Source: an uncultured Eubacteriales bacterium | GTDB taxonomy: Bacteria > Bacillota > Clostridia > Oscillospirales > CAG-272 | Direction of reading: 5' to 3' | Length of the DNA stretch: 21,315 nucleotides | Assembly (NCBI GenBank): GCA_934446065.1 | Contig: CAKSDP010000027.1 | Location: 1-21,315 of the forward strand | In this document: positions 1 through 6,929 of the stretch, piece by piece | Numbering within the stretch: position 1 is the first letter of the stretch | Layout of the letters: every line of letters begins with the position of its first letter | Notes under the pieces: model-generated | What the model was told of the DNA's origin: nothing | Databases searched by the model: none | What the model saw: the letters and a program-made list of their open reading frames with translations, nothing else | Program-made: the position numbers and the translations under genes

Positions 1-375
1 AAAGCAAGGGTATAAACAGGCTCCCTTGTGCAAAGGGAGCTGTCAGCCGAAGGCTGACTGAGGGATTGCTATACGTGAGAATTAGTATAAACTCAATTTT
101 CATGAAATGTCTGCTTTATTTAAGTCTCTCAATCCCTCCGGCAGTCCGGGGACTGCCACCTCCCTTTACACAAGGGAGGCTTGGGTTCGTGCAATCCCCA
201 CGTCTGTGGCGGGAGCCGCGAGAGCGGATACCGCGCACTTGTGGTTTTCTGATGGCTTTGATAAACTATAATGTGGGATATCTCTCGATTTCAACTGAAG
301 CTTATATCTTGCACATACCAATTATATATACCCAGTATAAAATTCTTTGCGGAGCTTTCTTTTAAGAAAGCGACC
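1..375 (-). repeat. Composite intergenic repeat, copy A (cut by window edge)
   Basis: This is the reverse-strand copy of the repeat seen complete at 12980-13432 and 18435-18884. Read on the minus strand it starts with a perfect 8-bp hairpin with a 2-nt loop (354-371). Next come an AT-rich stretch with the motif AATTTTATACTGGG and a core at 207-240 that is identical to copy C. Two inverted arms then follow at 130-179 and 19-68. The far end, the AAAAGTTTTTAGGGAG segment and its hairpin, lies beyond base 1. Several short reading frames cross it, but none has a ribosome site or a recognisable product. It lies downstream of glyA. I infer a non-autonomous mobile element or structured intergenic repeat; no transposase is present. 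Confidence 0.8.
19..179. repeat. Inner inverted-arm element of copy A
   Basis: Two arms of about 50 bp in inverted orientation (19-68 and 130-179) flank about 60 bp. Each arm holds two hairpins: CTCCCTT pairing with AAGGGAG across GTGT or GTGC, then GTCAGCC/GGCTGAC in one arm and GGCAGTCC/GGACTGCC in the other. Each arm ends in GAGGGATTG, read outward to inward. The second hairpin differs between the arms but stays paired. This looks like a miniature inverted-repeat element inside a larger repeat. Confidence 0.75.
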
Positions 376-401
376 GTATCCCTTTTTATGCGTCCCCCTC
401 A

Positions 402-443
402 CAAAAGAACCACGCGCCGCCTCTCCGGGAGAAGCAGCGCGTG
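402..443 (-). terminator. Probable terminator of glyA
   Basis: Just beyond the glyA stop, read on the minus strand, CACGCGCTGC (434-443) pairs with GCGGCGCGTG (411-420), with one G-U pair, around a loop that can itself pair partly. The tail GGTTCTTTTGTG is only moderately T-rich, so efficiency is uncertain. Placement 11 bases after the stop codon supports a terminator role. Confidence 0.55.
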
Positions 444-453
444 ACTTTGCGTA

Positions 454-1692
454 TTAGTAAATCGGATATCTGCGACAGATCTTCGTGACCTCAGCCCGAA
501 TGTGATCGGCGGACCCCTCAAAATCGACTGCCGCAAGCCTTATAAGCTCAGCAAGCGTTACCATGTCAGCCTCACCAAGCCCGCGAGACGTGACCGCCGG
601 CGTGCCAATGCGAATGCCGCTCGTTACAAACGGCTTCTCGGGATCGTTGGGAATCGCGTTCTTGTTTACAGTGATGTATACCTCGTCAAGACGACGCTCG
701 AATTCCTTGCCGGTGATGCCGAACGGACGCAGATCAAGCAGCATGAGATGATTGTCAGTGCCGCCGGATACAAGATCAAATCCGCCGCGCGCAAGCTCGC
801 CCGCAAGAACACTCGCGTTCTTCACAATGTTTGCCTGATAATCCTTGAACTCCGGCTTCAAAGCCTCGCCGAAGCATACAGCCTTCGCCGCAATGATGTG
901 CTCAAGCGGACCGCCCTGCATTCCCGGGAATATCGCCTTGTCGATCGCCTTCGCCAGCTCCTCACGGCAGAGAATCATGCCGCCGCGCGGGCCGCGCAGA
1001 GTCTTGTGCGTCGTCGTCGTTACAACGTCAGCGTACGGGATCGGAGAGGGATGAAGCCCCGCCGCAACAAGCCCCGCAATGTGCGCCATGTCTACCATAA
1101 AGTATGCACCGACGGACTTCGCAATAGCGCCGATCCTCTCAAAATCGATCACGCGCGGGTAAGCCGACGCGCCCGCAACGATCAGCTTCGGATGCTCCGC
1201 CTTGGCGGTCGCCTCAAGAGCATCGTAGTCAATAAAGCCCTCATCGTTCACTCCGTAGGGAACAAAGTTGTAGTACGAGCCGGATACGTTTACCGGACTG
1301 CCGTGCGTCAGATGACCGCCGTGCGCAAGATTCATTCCCATAACGGTGTCGCCCGGCTTCAGGAGCGCAAAGTATACGGCAATGTTCGCCTGCGCCCCGC
1401 TGTGCGGCTGAACGTTTGCGTGCTCGGCACCGAACAGGCGGCACGCGCGCTCGATCGCGATGTTCTCAACAACATCAACGCATTCGCACCCGCCGTAGTA
1501 GCGGTGACCGGGATAACCCTCGGCGTATTTGTTCGTCAGATGCGTGCCCATCGCAAGCAGAACTGCCTCGGATACAAGATTCTCACTCGCGATCAGCTCA
1601 AGACCGCGGCGCTGGCGTACAAGCTCGGCGTTTATCGCATACGCGACCTCGGGATCGACCTCGGTGAGGCGGTTGATTACGGATTCTATCAT
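454..1692 (-). CDS. glyA: Serine hydroxymethyltransferase
   Basis: This is a PLP-dependent cytosolic enzyme that interconverts serine plus tetrahydrofolate with glycine plus 5,10-methylene-tetrahydrofolate, feeding one-carbon metabolism. It has 412 residues, close to the roughly 415 usual for bacterial GlyA. Visible hallmarks are the N-terminal LIASENLVS motif (about 33-41), KYAEGYPGHRYYGG (55-68), and the Schiff-base lysine K230 in TTTTHKTLRGPRGG. The ATG at 1692 is preceded by AAGGAAGG at a good distance. It lies 45 bp downstream of the GH110-like gene on the same strand with no terminator and no convincing promoter between them, so co-transcription is likely although the functions are unrelated. 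A hairpin follows the stop. Confidence 0.97.
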   Translation of the reverse strand: MIESVINRLTEVDPEVAYAINAELVRQRRGLELIASENLVSEAVLLAMGTHLTNKYAEGYPGHRYYGGCECVDVVENIAIERACRLFGAEHANVQPHSGAQANIAVYFALLKPGDTVMGMNLAHGGHLTHGSPVNVSGSYYNFVPYGVNDEGFIDYDALEATAKAEHPKLIVAGASAYPRVIDFERIGAIAKSVGAYFMVDMAHIAGLVAAGLHPSPIPYADVVTTTTHKTLRGPRGGMILCREELAKAIDKAIFPGMQGGPLEHIIAAKAVCFGEALKPEFKDYQANIVKNASVLAGELARGGFDLVSGGTDNHLMLLDLRPFGITGKEFERRLDEVYITVNKNAIPNDPEKPFVTSGIRIGTPAVTSRGLGEADMVTLAELIRLAAVDFEGSADHIRAEVTKICRRYPIY

Positions 1693-1737
1693 TGTTTGTT
1701 CCTTCCTTTATTTTGCGTTATTCGTTTTAACTTCGGC

Positions 1738-3351
1738 TCAGTCTTCGGGATAACCGTAGGTCATCTTGACCTCGGGGGATACGTAGACCGGCTCCTCGCC
1801 GAGAGACGAGAGCTTGTTGTTCGCAAGATACAGCTCCTTCGCGCGGGAAACCGCGATCGCAAGCTTCGATACGGGGCACTCGATGATGTTGTCGGTGATG
1901 GTGATGCGGCCGTGCGGCGAGCCTTCGCGCTCGTCGGAGTCCATCGTCACGGAGATGCCGCCGCATTCGCCGTTGCGCCAGCCGTTGCCGATGAAGCGGC
2001 ATCCGCGTATGGTCACATCCTCAGTGTTGATGCCCTCGTACCACCATGCCTCTGCGGCAACCTTGACCGCAACATCGTATACGAAGGTGACAGTGCAGTT
2101 CTCGATCAGCGCGCGGCGGCTCTTGATGAGAATGCTGCGCGCCCAGTGATTGTGCGCGTGGCAGTTTACAAATTCGGTTTCCGGTACCTCGTCCGGATCG
2201 CAGATGAGGAATCCCTCGAGCGTCTCGGGAAGATCGGCGTCAACCTCAACTTCGCACGTCCGCGCAGCAAAGTCCACGTCAACCACAAGCGCGTGCATCG
2301 ACGAGACAACGCAGAGATTCTTGCGGTTTACGATCTCAAGACGGTCGCCCGCCTCGGGATGATCGACGGACTGCGTGTGCGTGCCGGTCGGCGCGTCAAC
2401 TCTCAGCCGTACACGGCGGCGTCCGATGACCTCGGGCGTGTAGTAGTATGTGTGAACGTTGAGCGTGTCGTCGCCCTGCCCCTCAAATTCGGAGCTGTCA
2501 ATGCGGAGAAGTCCGCGGCACGATGCAAAGTGAGTCGCGTCGGTGTTCGTGGACATATGCTCGCCGACGGCGGGAATAACGCGCAGCCGCTCGATCAGTA
2601 TGTTCTCGGCGTGCATCGCCGTGATGCCCATTCCGGCGGAGGAGTGGATCGTTATGTCGGAGAGGTGCGTGTTCTTCGCACGCTCGATGAGTACGGCGGG
2701 ACGCGAGTGGAACGTGTGCCAGAAATAGATCTCGCGCGGCGCATCGTCCGTCATGCCGATCGTGCAGTGGGATGCCTTGATCTCCATGTGGTGCGCGTCG
2801 ATGAACTTCTTGTCAAGCGTGTGCTGGAACGGATCGTAGCGGAATGCGTTGTTCACGTAGATGCACTCGCGCGGCATCGGCATCGTCTCGTAGATCTCGT
2901 CGGGGAAGTACGCGTCATATACGGGATCTTCACCGTCGTGCTCGCGATATGTGAGTATTCCGCGGCTGTACGGGCGGCGTACATGATCTATCGTGAAGCC
3001 GGATACGGTCACGTCCTCGCAGTCGTGGATCGAGATCGGCTCCATGTAGCCGTCGATCATCAGATTTGCGCCCTCGGGGCAGATAACGGTCGTGCCCTTG
3101 TGCCCGCCGAAATCAAGTCCGCGGTCGTACTTGTAGTCGGGATTGAACATGACAGGCTCGGGATTCTCTCCGAAATCGCCGTGCAGAACGTGCTCCATAG
3201 CCTCGCGTGCAAGCGGGGTCGAGATCGTGTACGTTCCGGGCGGAACGATCAGCGTCGAGCCAGGATTCTGACGCAGCTCCTCGAGCGCGGCAGCGAATCT
3301 TTCGCGATCGCCACTGCCGGTGAAGCTGTCAAGATTGTATATTTTGTTCAT
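1738..3351 (-). CDS. GH110-like right-handed parallel beta-helix protein
   Basis: The 537-residue protein opens with a pectate-lyase-type start (PPGTYTIS at about 37-44). It continues with repeated short strand-turn units typical of a right-handed parallel beta-helix. The stretch NTDATHFASCRG (269-280) followed by GQGDDTLNVHTYY (291-303) resembles the acidic active-site region of GH110 alpha-1,3-galactosidases, including an adjacent Asp pair (D294, D295). GH110 enzymes release terminal alpha-1,3-galactose, for example from blood-group B or alpha-Gal structures. Family assignment comes from recalled motifs, so substrate is uncertain; a different beta-helix hydrolase or epimerase is possible. 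There is no signal peptide, so it is predicted cytoplasmic, unlike most characterised family members. The ATG has AAGGAGA upstream and its own promoter at about 3392-3420. Confidence 0.7.
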   Translation of the reverse strand: MNKIYNLDSFTGSGDRERFAAALEELRQNPGSTLIVPPGTYTISTPLAREAMEHVLHGDFGENPEPVMFNPDYKYDRGLDFGGHKGTTVICPEGANLMIDGYMEPISIHDCEDVTVSGFTIDHVRRPYSRGILTYREHDGEDPVYDAYFPDEIYETMPMPRECIYVNNAFRYDPFQHTLDKKFIDAHHMEIKASHCTIGMTDDAPREIYFWHTFHSRPAVLIERAKNTHLSDITIHSSAGMGITAMHAENILIERLRVIPAVGEHMSTNTDATHFASCRGLLRIDSSEFEGQGDDTLNVHTYYYTPEVIGRRRVRLRVDAPTGTHTQSVDHPEAGDRLEIVNRKNLCVVSSMHALVVDVDFAARTCEVEVDADLPETLEGFLICDPDEVPETEFVNCHAHNHWARSILIKSRRALIENCTVTFVYDVAVKVAAEAWWYEGINTEDVTIRGCRFIGNGWRNGECGGISVTMDSDEREGSPHGRITITDNIIECPVSKLAIAVSRAKELYLANNKLSSLGEEPVYVSPEVKMTYGYPED

Positions 3352-3391
3352 CGGGTCTCTCCTTGCGTGAAGAATATCTTTGTATAAGAAT

Positions 3392-3420
3392 ATGATACCA
3401 TTTTTTCGCCCCGTAGTAAA
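3392..3420 (-). promoter_or_regulatory. Sigma-A-type promoter for the GH110-like gene
   Basis: On the minus strand TTTACT (3415-3420) and TATCAT (3392-3397) are separated by 17 bp, about 40 bp upstream of the start codon at 3351. The -10 box is a good match and the -35 is moderate. It faces away from the cupin promoter. Confidence 0.6.
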
Positions 3421-3470
3421 TAGATATTCCGCGATAAAGATGGAAAACTTTCAATTTTTCGCCGAAATTG

Positions 3471-3499
3471 TTGAAGTGGGCGGAGCATTGTGATACAAT
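3471..3499 (+). promoter_or_regulatory. Sigma-A-type promoter for the cupin gene
   Basis: TTGAAG (3471-3476) and TACAAT (3494-3499) are separated by exactly 17 bp. Transcription would begin near 3506, leaving an unusually long leader of about 145 nt before the cupin start codon at 3650. Confidence 0.75.
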
Positions 3500-3500
3500 A

Positions 3501-3649
3501 ACACCGAGGGGAGTACCCGTCGATAATTCCGATGGGGTCATGCCCGTGAACAAGCGGCTTCGATACGGGGGTGCGCTGTTTTCGGGACCCGTTTGTACCG
3601 TTTTCAAATATAAGGCGGCGCAATTTCAAAGAAAGGGACAGTCATAATT
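3501..3649 (+). promoter_or_regulatory. Structured 5' leader of the cupin gene, riboswitch candidate
   Basis: The leader starts with GGGGAGTA (3508-3515), a string that also marks the manganese-sensing yybP-ykoY riboswitch. A hairpin follows: ACCCGTCG (3515-3522) pairs with CGATGGGGT (3530-3538), with one bulged G. A second stem is CCCGT (3543-3547) with ACGGG (3565-3569). CCGA (3504-3507) could close both with TCGG (3582-3585), giving a three-way-junction-like fold. The 3' part expected for yybP-ykoY is not clearly present, so the class is unresolved. No terminator hairpin is visible before the start codon, so any control would more likely act on translation. Confidence 0.35.
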
Positions 3650-3976
3650 ATGGAAACTGAAGTTGTAAAGAATATGTGCGGCGGCGACGGTGAGGTCAAG
3701 ATCAAGCGCATCCTCAACGAAAAGCAGCTGAACGGCAAGTGCGGACTCTATTCCGAGGTCACGATCGAGCCCGGCTCGTCACTCGGATACCACGAGCACC
3801 ACGGCGAGAGCGAAACGTACTACATAATCTCCGGTAGCGGAGAGTACGACGACAACGGCACAAAGCGCACCGTCTCGGCGGGCGACATGACGTATACCCC
3901 GAACGGATGCGGCCACGCGCTCAAATGTCTCGGCGATGAGCCTGTCGTGTTTATGGCGCTCATCATCTTCGACTGA
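3650..3976 (+). CDS. Small single-domain cupin protein
   Basis: The 108-residue protein is a stand-alone cupin barrel. Cupin motif 1 is visible as GYHEHHGESETYYIISGSG and motif 2 as GDMTYTPNGCGH. The two motifs supply the usual His, His, Glu and His metal ligands. There is no signal peptide, so it is cytoplasmic. Small cupins of this type bind Mn, Fe, Ni or Zn and act as isomerases, dioxygenases or ligand-binding proteins. The substrate cannot be told from sequence. The ATG is preceded by GAAAGGGA. It has its own promoter and a long structured leader, and is followed after 73 bp by a secreted dockerin gene with no terminator between them. Confidence 0.9.
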   Translation: METEVVKNMCGGDGEVKIKRILNEKQLNGKCGLYSEVTIEPGSSLGYHEHHGESETYYIISGSGEYDDNGTKRTVSAGDMTYTPNGCGHALKCLGDEPVVFMALIIFD

Positions 3977-4049
3977 AAAATATACGGAAATACCTTTATA
4001 CAAACGACACAGTAAATCAAATCATAACATTTTTAAGGAGACAGTTACA

Positions 4050-5675
4050 GTGAAAAAGGTTTTTAATGCAGCCCTGTCATTGATCATCTCGGCGGCGCTC
4101 CTCATCTCGTGCGTACCGGCTGTTTTTGCGGAAGAAGCTGCCGTGCCGTCCGTGTTTTCGGCAGCACCCACACCGCAGATCATCTATACCGCGCTCAACG
4201 GATTTACGGCAGCACCTGACGGTGTGCTTTCCTATCAGCCGCAGGCATATATGCTGAAGTATCCGGACGGAACACCGATCTCGGCGTCCGATATCCTCAA
4301 GAATGCTGACGGCGATATAAACGAGGGTACGCTCGTCGCAATCATCTCCGATCTTGTGGGAATCATAACGGGCGAGCAGGTGCCCGTGACCGACGAGAGC
4401 GCAGAAGAGTTGCTCAATACGCTGAAGAATCTGTTCGGCGATCCGCTGAATCTCTACACCGCGCTCGACCGCGTTATTGAGATGGCATACGACCTGTTGA
4501 AAGAGGCTACCGCAGAGGACGCCGATTCGTTTGAAAAGCTCTATCCTACCGTAGAGAGCTTCAAGCTTGCAGTCGCGCAGAAGCTGTTCGGCGGCAATGC
4601 GAAGCCGTCTCCCGAGACGCTTCTCGCATATGCGGCAGGCGTGGCAAGTATCGACGCGGACGGACACATAATCGTCTCGATCTCCGAACAGGTAACGCAG
4701 ACCGAGGAGTTCGAGGGCGATGAGTATGAGATTCCGATGTATATTTCCGCCGCCGTGACCGAGCGCGGACGTATACTTGCGCACTTCGACGACAAGAATT
4801 ACGGCAGCGTGTACGAGCAGCTTGTCGGCGAGCGTGAGAACATCACGGCAGTCCAGGCGTTCGCGATCATGAGCGGATATTATGTCGATCCCTTCGGAAA
4901 CCTCTGCACGACAGCGCCCCGCTTCGATGGATTTGTCAGCCTTGACGACAAAACCGTCCTCAGACACGAGGATATCGCGAAGGTGCTGAAGTCCGACAGG
5001 ACGATCGCGCCATCCGGCAAAACATATGCCGAAGTTCTCGCAGCTTCGACCATCGCCGAATTCGGCTCCACTCTTGCAGCGCTTCCCGCAGGACTCCGCG
5101 CGCTTGTGCAGGCTGTCGTACCGTATGACGAGTATGTGCGCGAGATCACGGAATCGTGCGCCGATGCGAAGATCCCCACGTTTGAGGAGTACCGTGCCAT
5201 ATACGATGAGGAAGGCGTGGATGAGTCCGACCTTCGCGAGAGCTACGACTATTATGTGGCGGAACTGCTCTCGTCGCTGTTCCGTGTGGATTCTTACGGT
5301 CGCGTCGCAAGCAGCTGCACATACGGATATCTCCTTGATGCCGAGGGTCGCGGGGTGAACATCTCACAGATAATGGATCCTCAGACCGGTGCACTGGTGG
5401 ACGGCGGCACGATTTTCGAGCTGCTCGACAACTATATCGCATCGCTCGGTGAAGACCTCAGCGTGCCTGTTGCCGGAGATGCCAACGGTGACGGCAAGCT
5501 TAATGTCAGTGACGTCATCGTTATGCTGAAGCAGATCGCCGGCTGGAAGGATATCGGATTTGACGATAAATCGCTTGTTGCAGCCGACGTCAACGACGAC
5601 GGAGAAATCTCCATTGCCGACTGTATCGCCTGCCTGAAGAAGATTGCAAACTGGGATATATACCTCGTCGGTTGA
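4050..5675 (+). CDS. Secreted dockerin type I protein of unknown function
   Basis: I chose the GTG at 4050 because AAGGAG lies 9 bases upstream and a clean signal peptide follows: MKKVFN, a hydrophobic core, then cleavage near AVFA/EE. The open frame extends further upstream into the cupin gene, but without these signals. The product is 541 residues. Residues about 30-470 match no family I recognise; they are acidic and probably helical in part (many Leu/Ala/Glu stretches at about 100-180). The C-terminus (476-541) is a type I dockerin with two calcium-loop repeats, GDANGDGKLNVSDVIVMLKQ and ADVNDDGEISIADCIACLKK. It would dock on a cohesin scaffold outside the cell. A strong terminator follows. 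Confidence 0.85.
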   Translation: MKKVFNAALSLIISAALLISCVPAVFAEEAAVPSVFSAAPTPQIIYTALNGFTAAPDGVLSYQPQAYMLKYPDGTPISASDILKNADGDINEGTLVAIISDLVGIITGEQVPVTDESAEELLNTLKNLFGDPLNLYTALDRVIEMAYDLLKEATAEDADSFEKLYPTVESFKLAVAQKLFGGNAKPSPETLLAYAAGVASIDADGHIIVSISEQVTQTEEFEGDEYEIPMYISAAVTERGRILAHFDDKNYGSVYEQLVGERENITAVQAFAIMSGYYVDPFGNLCTTAPRFDGFVSLDDKTVLRHEDIAKVLKSDRTIAPSGKTYAEVLAASTIAEFGSTLAALPAGLRALVQAVVPYDEYVREITESCADAKIPTFEEYRAIYDEEGVDESDLRESYDYYVAELLSSLFRVDSYGRVASSCTYGYLLDAEGRGVNISQIMDPQTGALVDGGTIFELLDNYIASLGEDLSVPVAGDANGDGKLNVSDVIVMLKQIAGWKDIGFDDKSLVAADVNDDGEISIADCIACLKKIANWDIYLVG

Positions 5676-5719
5676 TGCCCTGTATATCGCACGATCCGAA
5701 GCAAAATCACATATTTACG

Positions 5720-5765
5720 TCGGGGATGCCGCTTTTTGCGGTGTCCCCGATTTTGCCGTCTTTTT
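5720..5765 (+). terminator. Rho-independent terminator after the dockerin gene
   Basis: TCGGGGATGCCGC (5720-5732) pairs with GCGGTGTCCCCGA (5738-5750) through a T5 loop, with two G-U wobbles. It is followed by TTTT and, a few bases later, TTTTT. It lies 45 bases after the dockerin stop codon and isolates that gene from the sortase operon. Confidence 0.85.
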
Positions 5766-5820
5766 CCCAAAATATTAACCGTAGGTGAAAATATCGAAAC
5801 TTTTATTCTGAACCCTTGTA

Positions 5821-5849
5821 TTGACGCCGAAAATAATATATAATAAAAT
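5821..5849 (+). promoter_or_regulatory. Sigma-A-type promoter of the sortase operon
   Basis: TTGACG (5821-5826) and TAAAAT (5844-5849) are 17 bp apart. Start of transcription would be near 5856, about 27 nt before the sortase ATG. A TATAAT at 5839-5844 is too close to this -35 box to be its partner. Confidence 0.7.
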
Positions 5850-5882
5850 CTGTAGAATTATAGATGCGGCACGGAGTGAAAA

Positions 5883-6929
5883 ATGAGCCGAGCAAAATTA
5901 TACATAGGTAAAATTTCAAATAAACTGAGAAAGCCGGATGCCGATGCGAAAAGCGCAGACGATGAGCTTGAGCTGACCGACGCGGCGACGGACGGCGAGG
6001 ATATACTGACAGCATCTCTCTATAATCTGATGCCGGAGGATATAGACGTGAGTACAAAGGAAAAAAAGAAGAAAAAGAGCAGCAGCTCTCTTGCGAGACG
6101 GATCGTGCTCGTGATAAGCTGCGCCGTGTTCGTCACGTGCGCCGTGTATCTCGTGAACAACATGATCGGCAAAAAGATCGGCGCTGACTTCTATAACAGA
6201 ATACAGGACGAGTGGGGCGAGAACGACGATATAAGCCGCGGCGACGGCGCCGTCGAAAGGCTTACGTCTCTCAAGGGCGCGGCAAGCATCCTCTGTCTGA
6301 AGGACAGACTTACGGCGGGCGACAACTATAACCCCTCCTCCCACGACACGAAGATCGACGAGATGCGCGCAAAGCTGTCGTCCCTCGCGGTAACGTTCCC
6401 CGATCTGTACGGGTGGATCAGCGTGTCCGATACCGCAATAAATTACCCGATAGTGCAGACAACCGATAACGATTACTACCTCAATATGGCGCCGGACAGA
6501 ACGCCGCTTGTCAACGGCTCGATCTTTGCGGACTACCGCAACAACCGCTCCGTCATGCGCAACTACAATCTCGTTGTGTACGGTCATAACCTTACGAGCG
6601 GCGGTATGTTCCACGACGTGGAGCGCTTCTACAAGAATGAGGATATGTTCAGAAACACGTACATCTATATCTACACCCTCGAGGGCGCGTATGTATACGA
6701 GCCGTTCGCCGTCTATAAGGCGAATTACGAGTATCAGTATTTCCGCACGGAGTTCGCCGACGGCGACGATTTCGTGAGATTTGCAAACGAGATGAAGGCA
6801 AATTCCATCTATCAGAAGGACGTGAACTTTACGTCCTCCGACAGAATAATCACTCTCTCGACCTGTACGAACGGCGCGTTCTGGGAGAGATATGCCCTCC
6901 AGGCAAAGCTTGTGCAGGTGATCTCATGA
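5883..6929 (+). CDS. srtB: Class B sortase
   Basis: This is a membrane-anchored cysteine transpeptidase that cleaves a sorting signal and joins the protein to the cell wall or to pilin-like partners. The catalytic triad is visible: H235 in VVYGHNL, C328 in TLSTCTN and R336 in ERYALQAKL. The spacing and the DLYGWISV...INYPIVQ segment are typical of class B. The 348-residue protein has an unusual cytoplasmic N-terminus of about 70 residues, acidic (20-58) and then a lysine run (60-65). One membrane segment follows (about 72-92) and an extracellular catalytic domain. Start: GGAG is 6 bases upstream of ATG. Its stop overlaps the next start (ATGA). No protein with a sortase signal is encoded in the window, so its substrate is elsewhere. 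Confidence 0.93.
   Translation: MSRAKLYIGKISNKLRKPDADAKSADDELELTDAATDGEDILTASLYNLMPEDIDVSTKEKKKKKSSSSLARRIVLVISCAVFVTCAVYLVNNMIGKKIGADFYNRIQDEWGENDDISRGDGAVERLTSLKGAASILCLKDRLTAGDNYNPSSHDTKIDEMRAKLSSLAVTFPDLYGWISVSDTAINYPIVQTTDNDYYLNMAPDRTPLVNGSIFADYRNNRSVMRNYNLVVYGHNLTSGGMFHDVERFYKNEDMFRNTYIYIYTLEGAYVYEPFAVYKANYEYQYFRTEFADGDDFVRFANEMKANSIYQKDVNFTSSDRIITLSTCTNGAFWERYALQAKLVQVIS

Noticed and set aside
66..365. A 99-codon frame at the window start
   Set aside because: It lies wholly inside repeat copy A and crosses its hairpins; no ribosome site and no conserved protein features.
502..3387. A 961-codon open frame on the plus strand across glyA and the GH110-like gene
   Set aside because: It is codon-aligned antisense to both real genes; it stays open because those genes rarely use TTA, CTA and TCA. 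The translation is Arg/Val-rich, has no domain and no ribosome site.
3501..3600. T-box leader for the cupin gene
   Set aside because: No T-box antiterminator sequence (TGGNACCGCG) and no terminator alternative is visible, and the gene is not an amino-acid gene.
3329..3629. Two overlapping minus-strand frames of about 92 codons upstream of the GH110-like gene
   Set aside because: They cover the divergent promoters and the cupin leader and lack ribosome sites and recognisable content.
3936..4049. An upstream ATG extension of the dockerin protein
   Set aside because: It overlaps the cupin gene, lacks a ribosome site, and would bury the signal peptide; GTG 4050 has AAGGAG and a proper signal start.
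5839..5844. TATAAT as the -10 box of the sortase promoter
   Set aside because: Only 12 bp from TTGACG; TAAAAT at 5844-5849 gives the correct 17-bp spacing.
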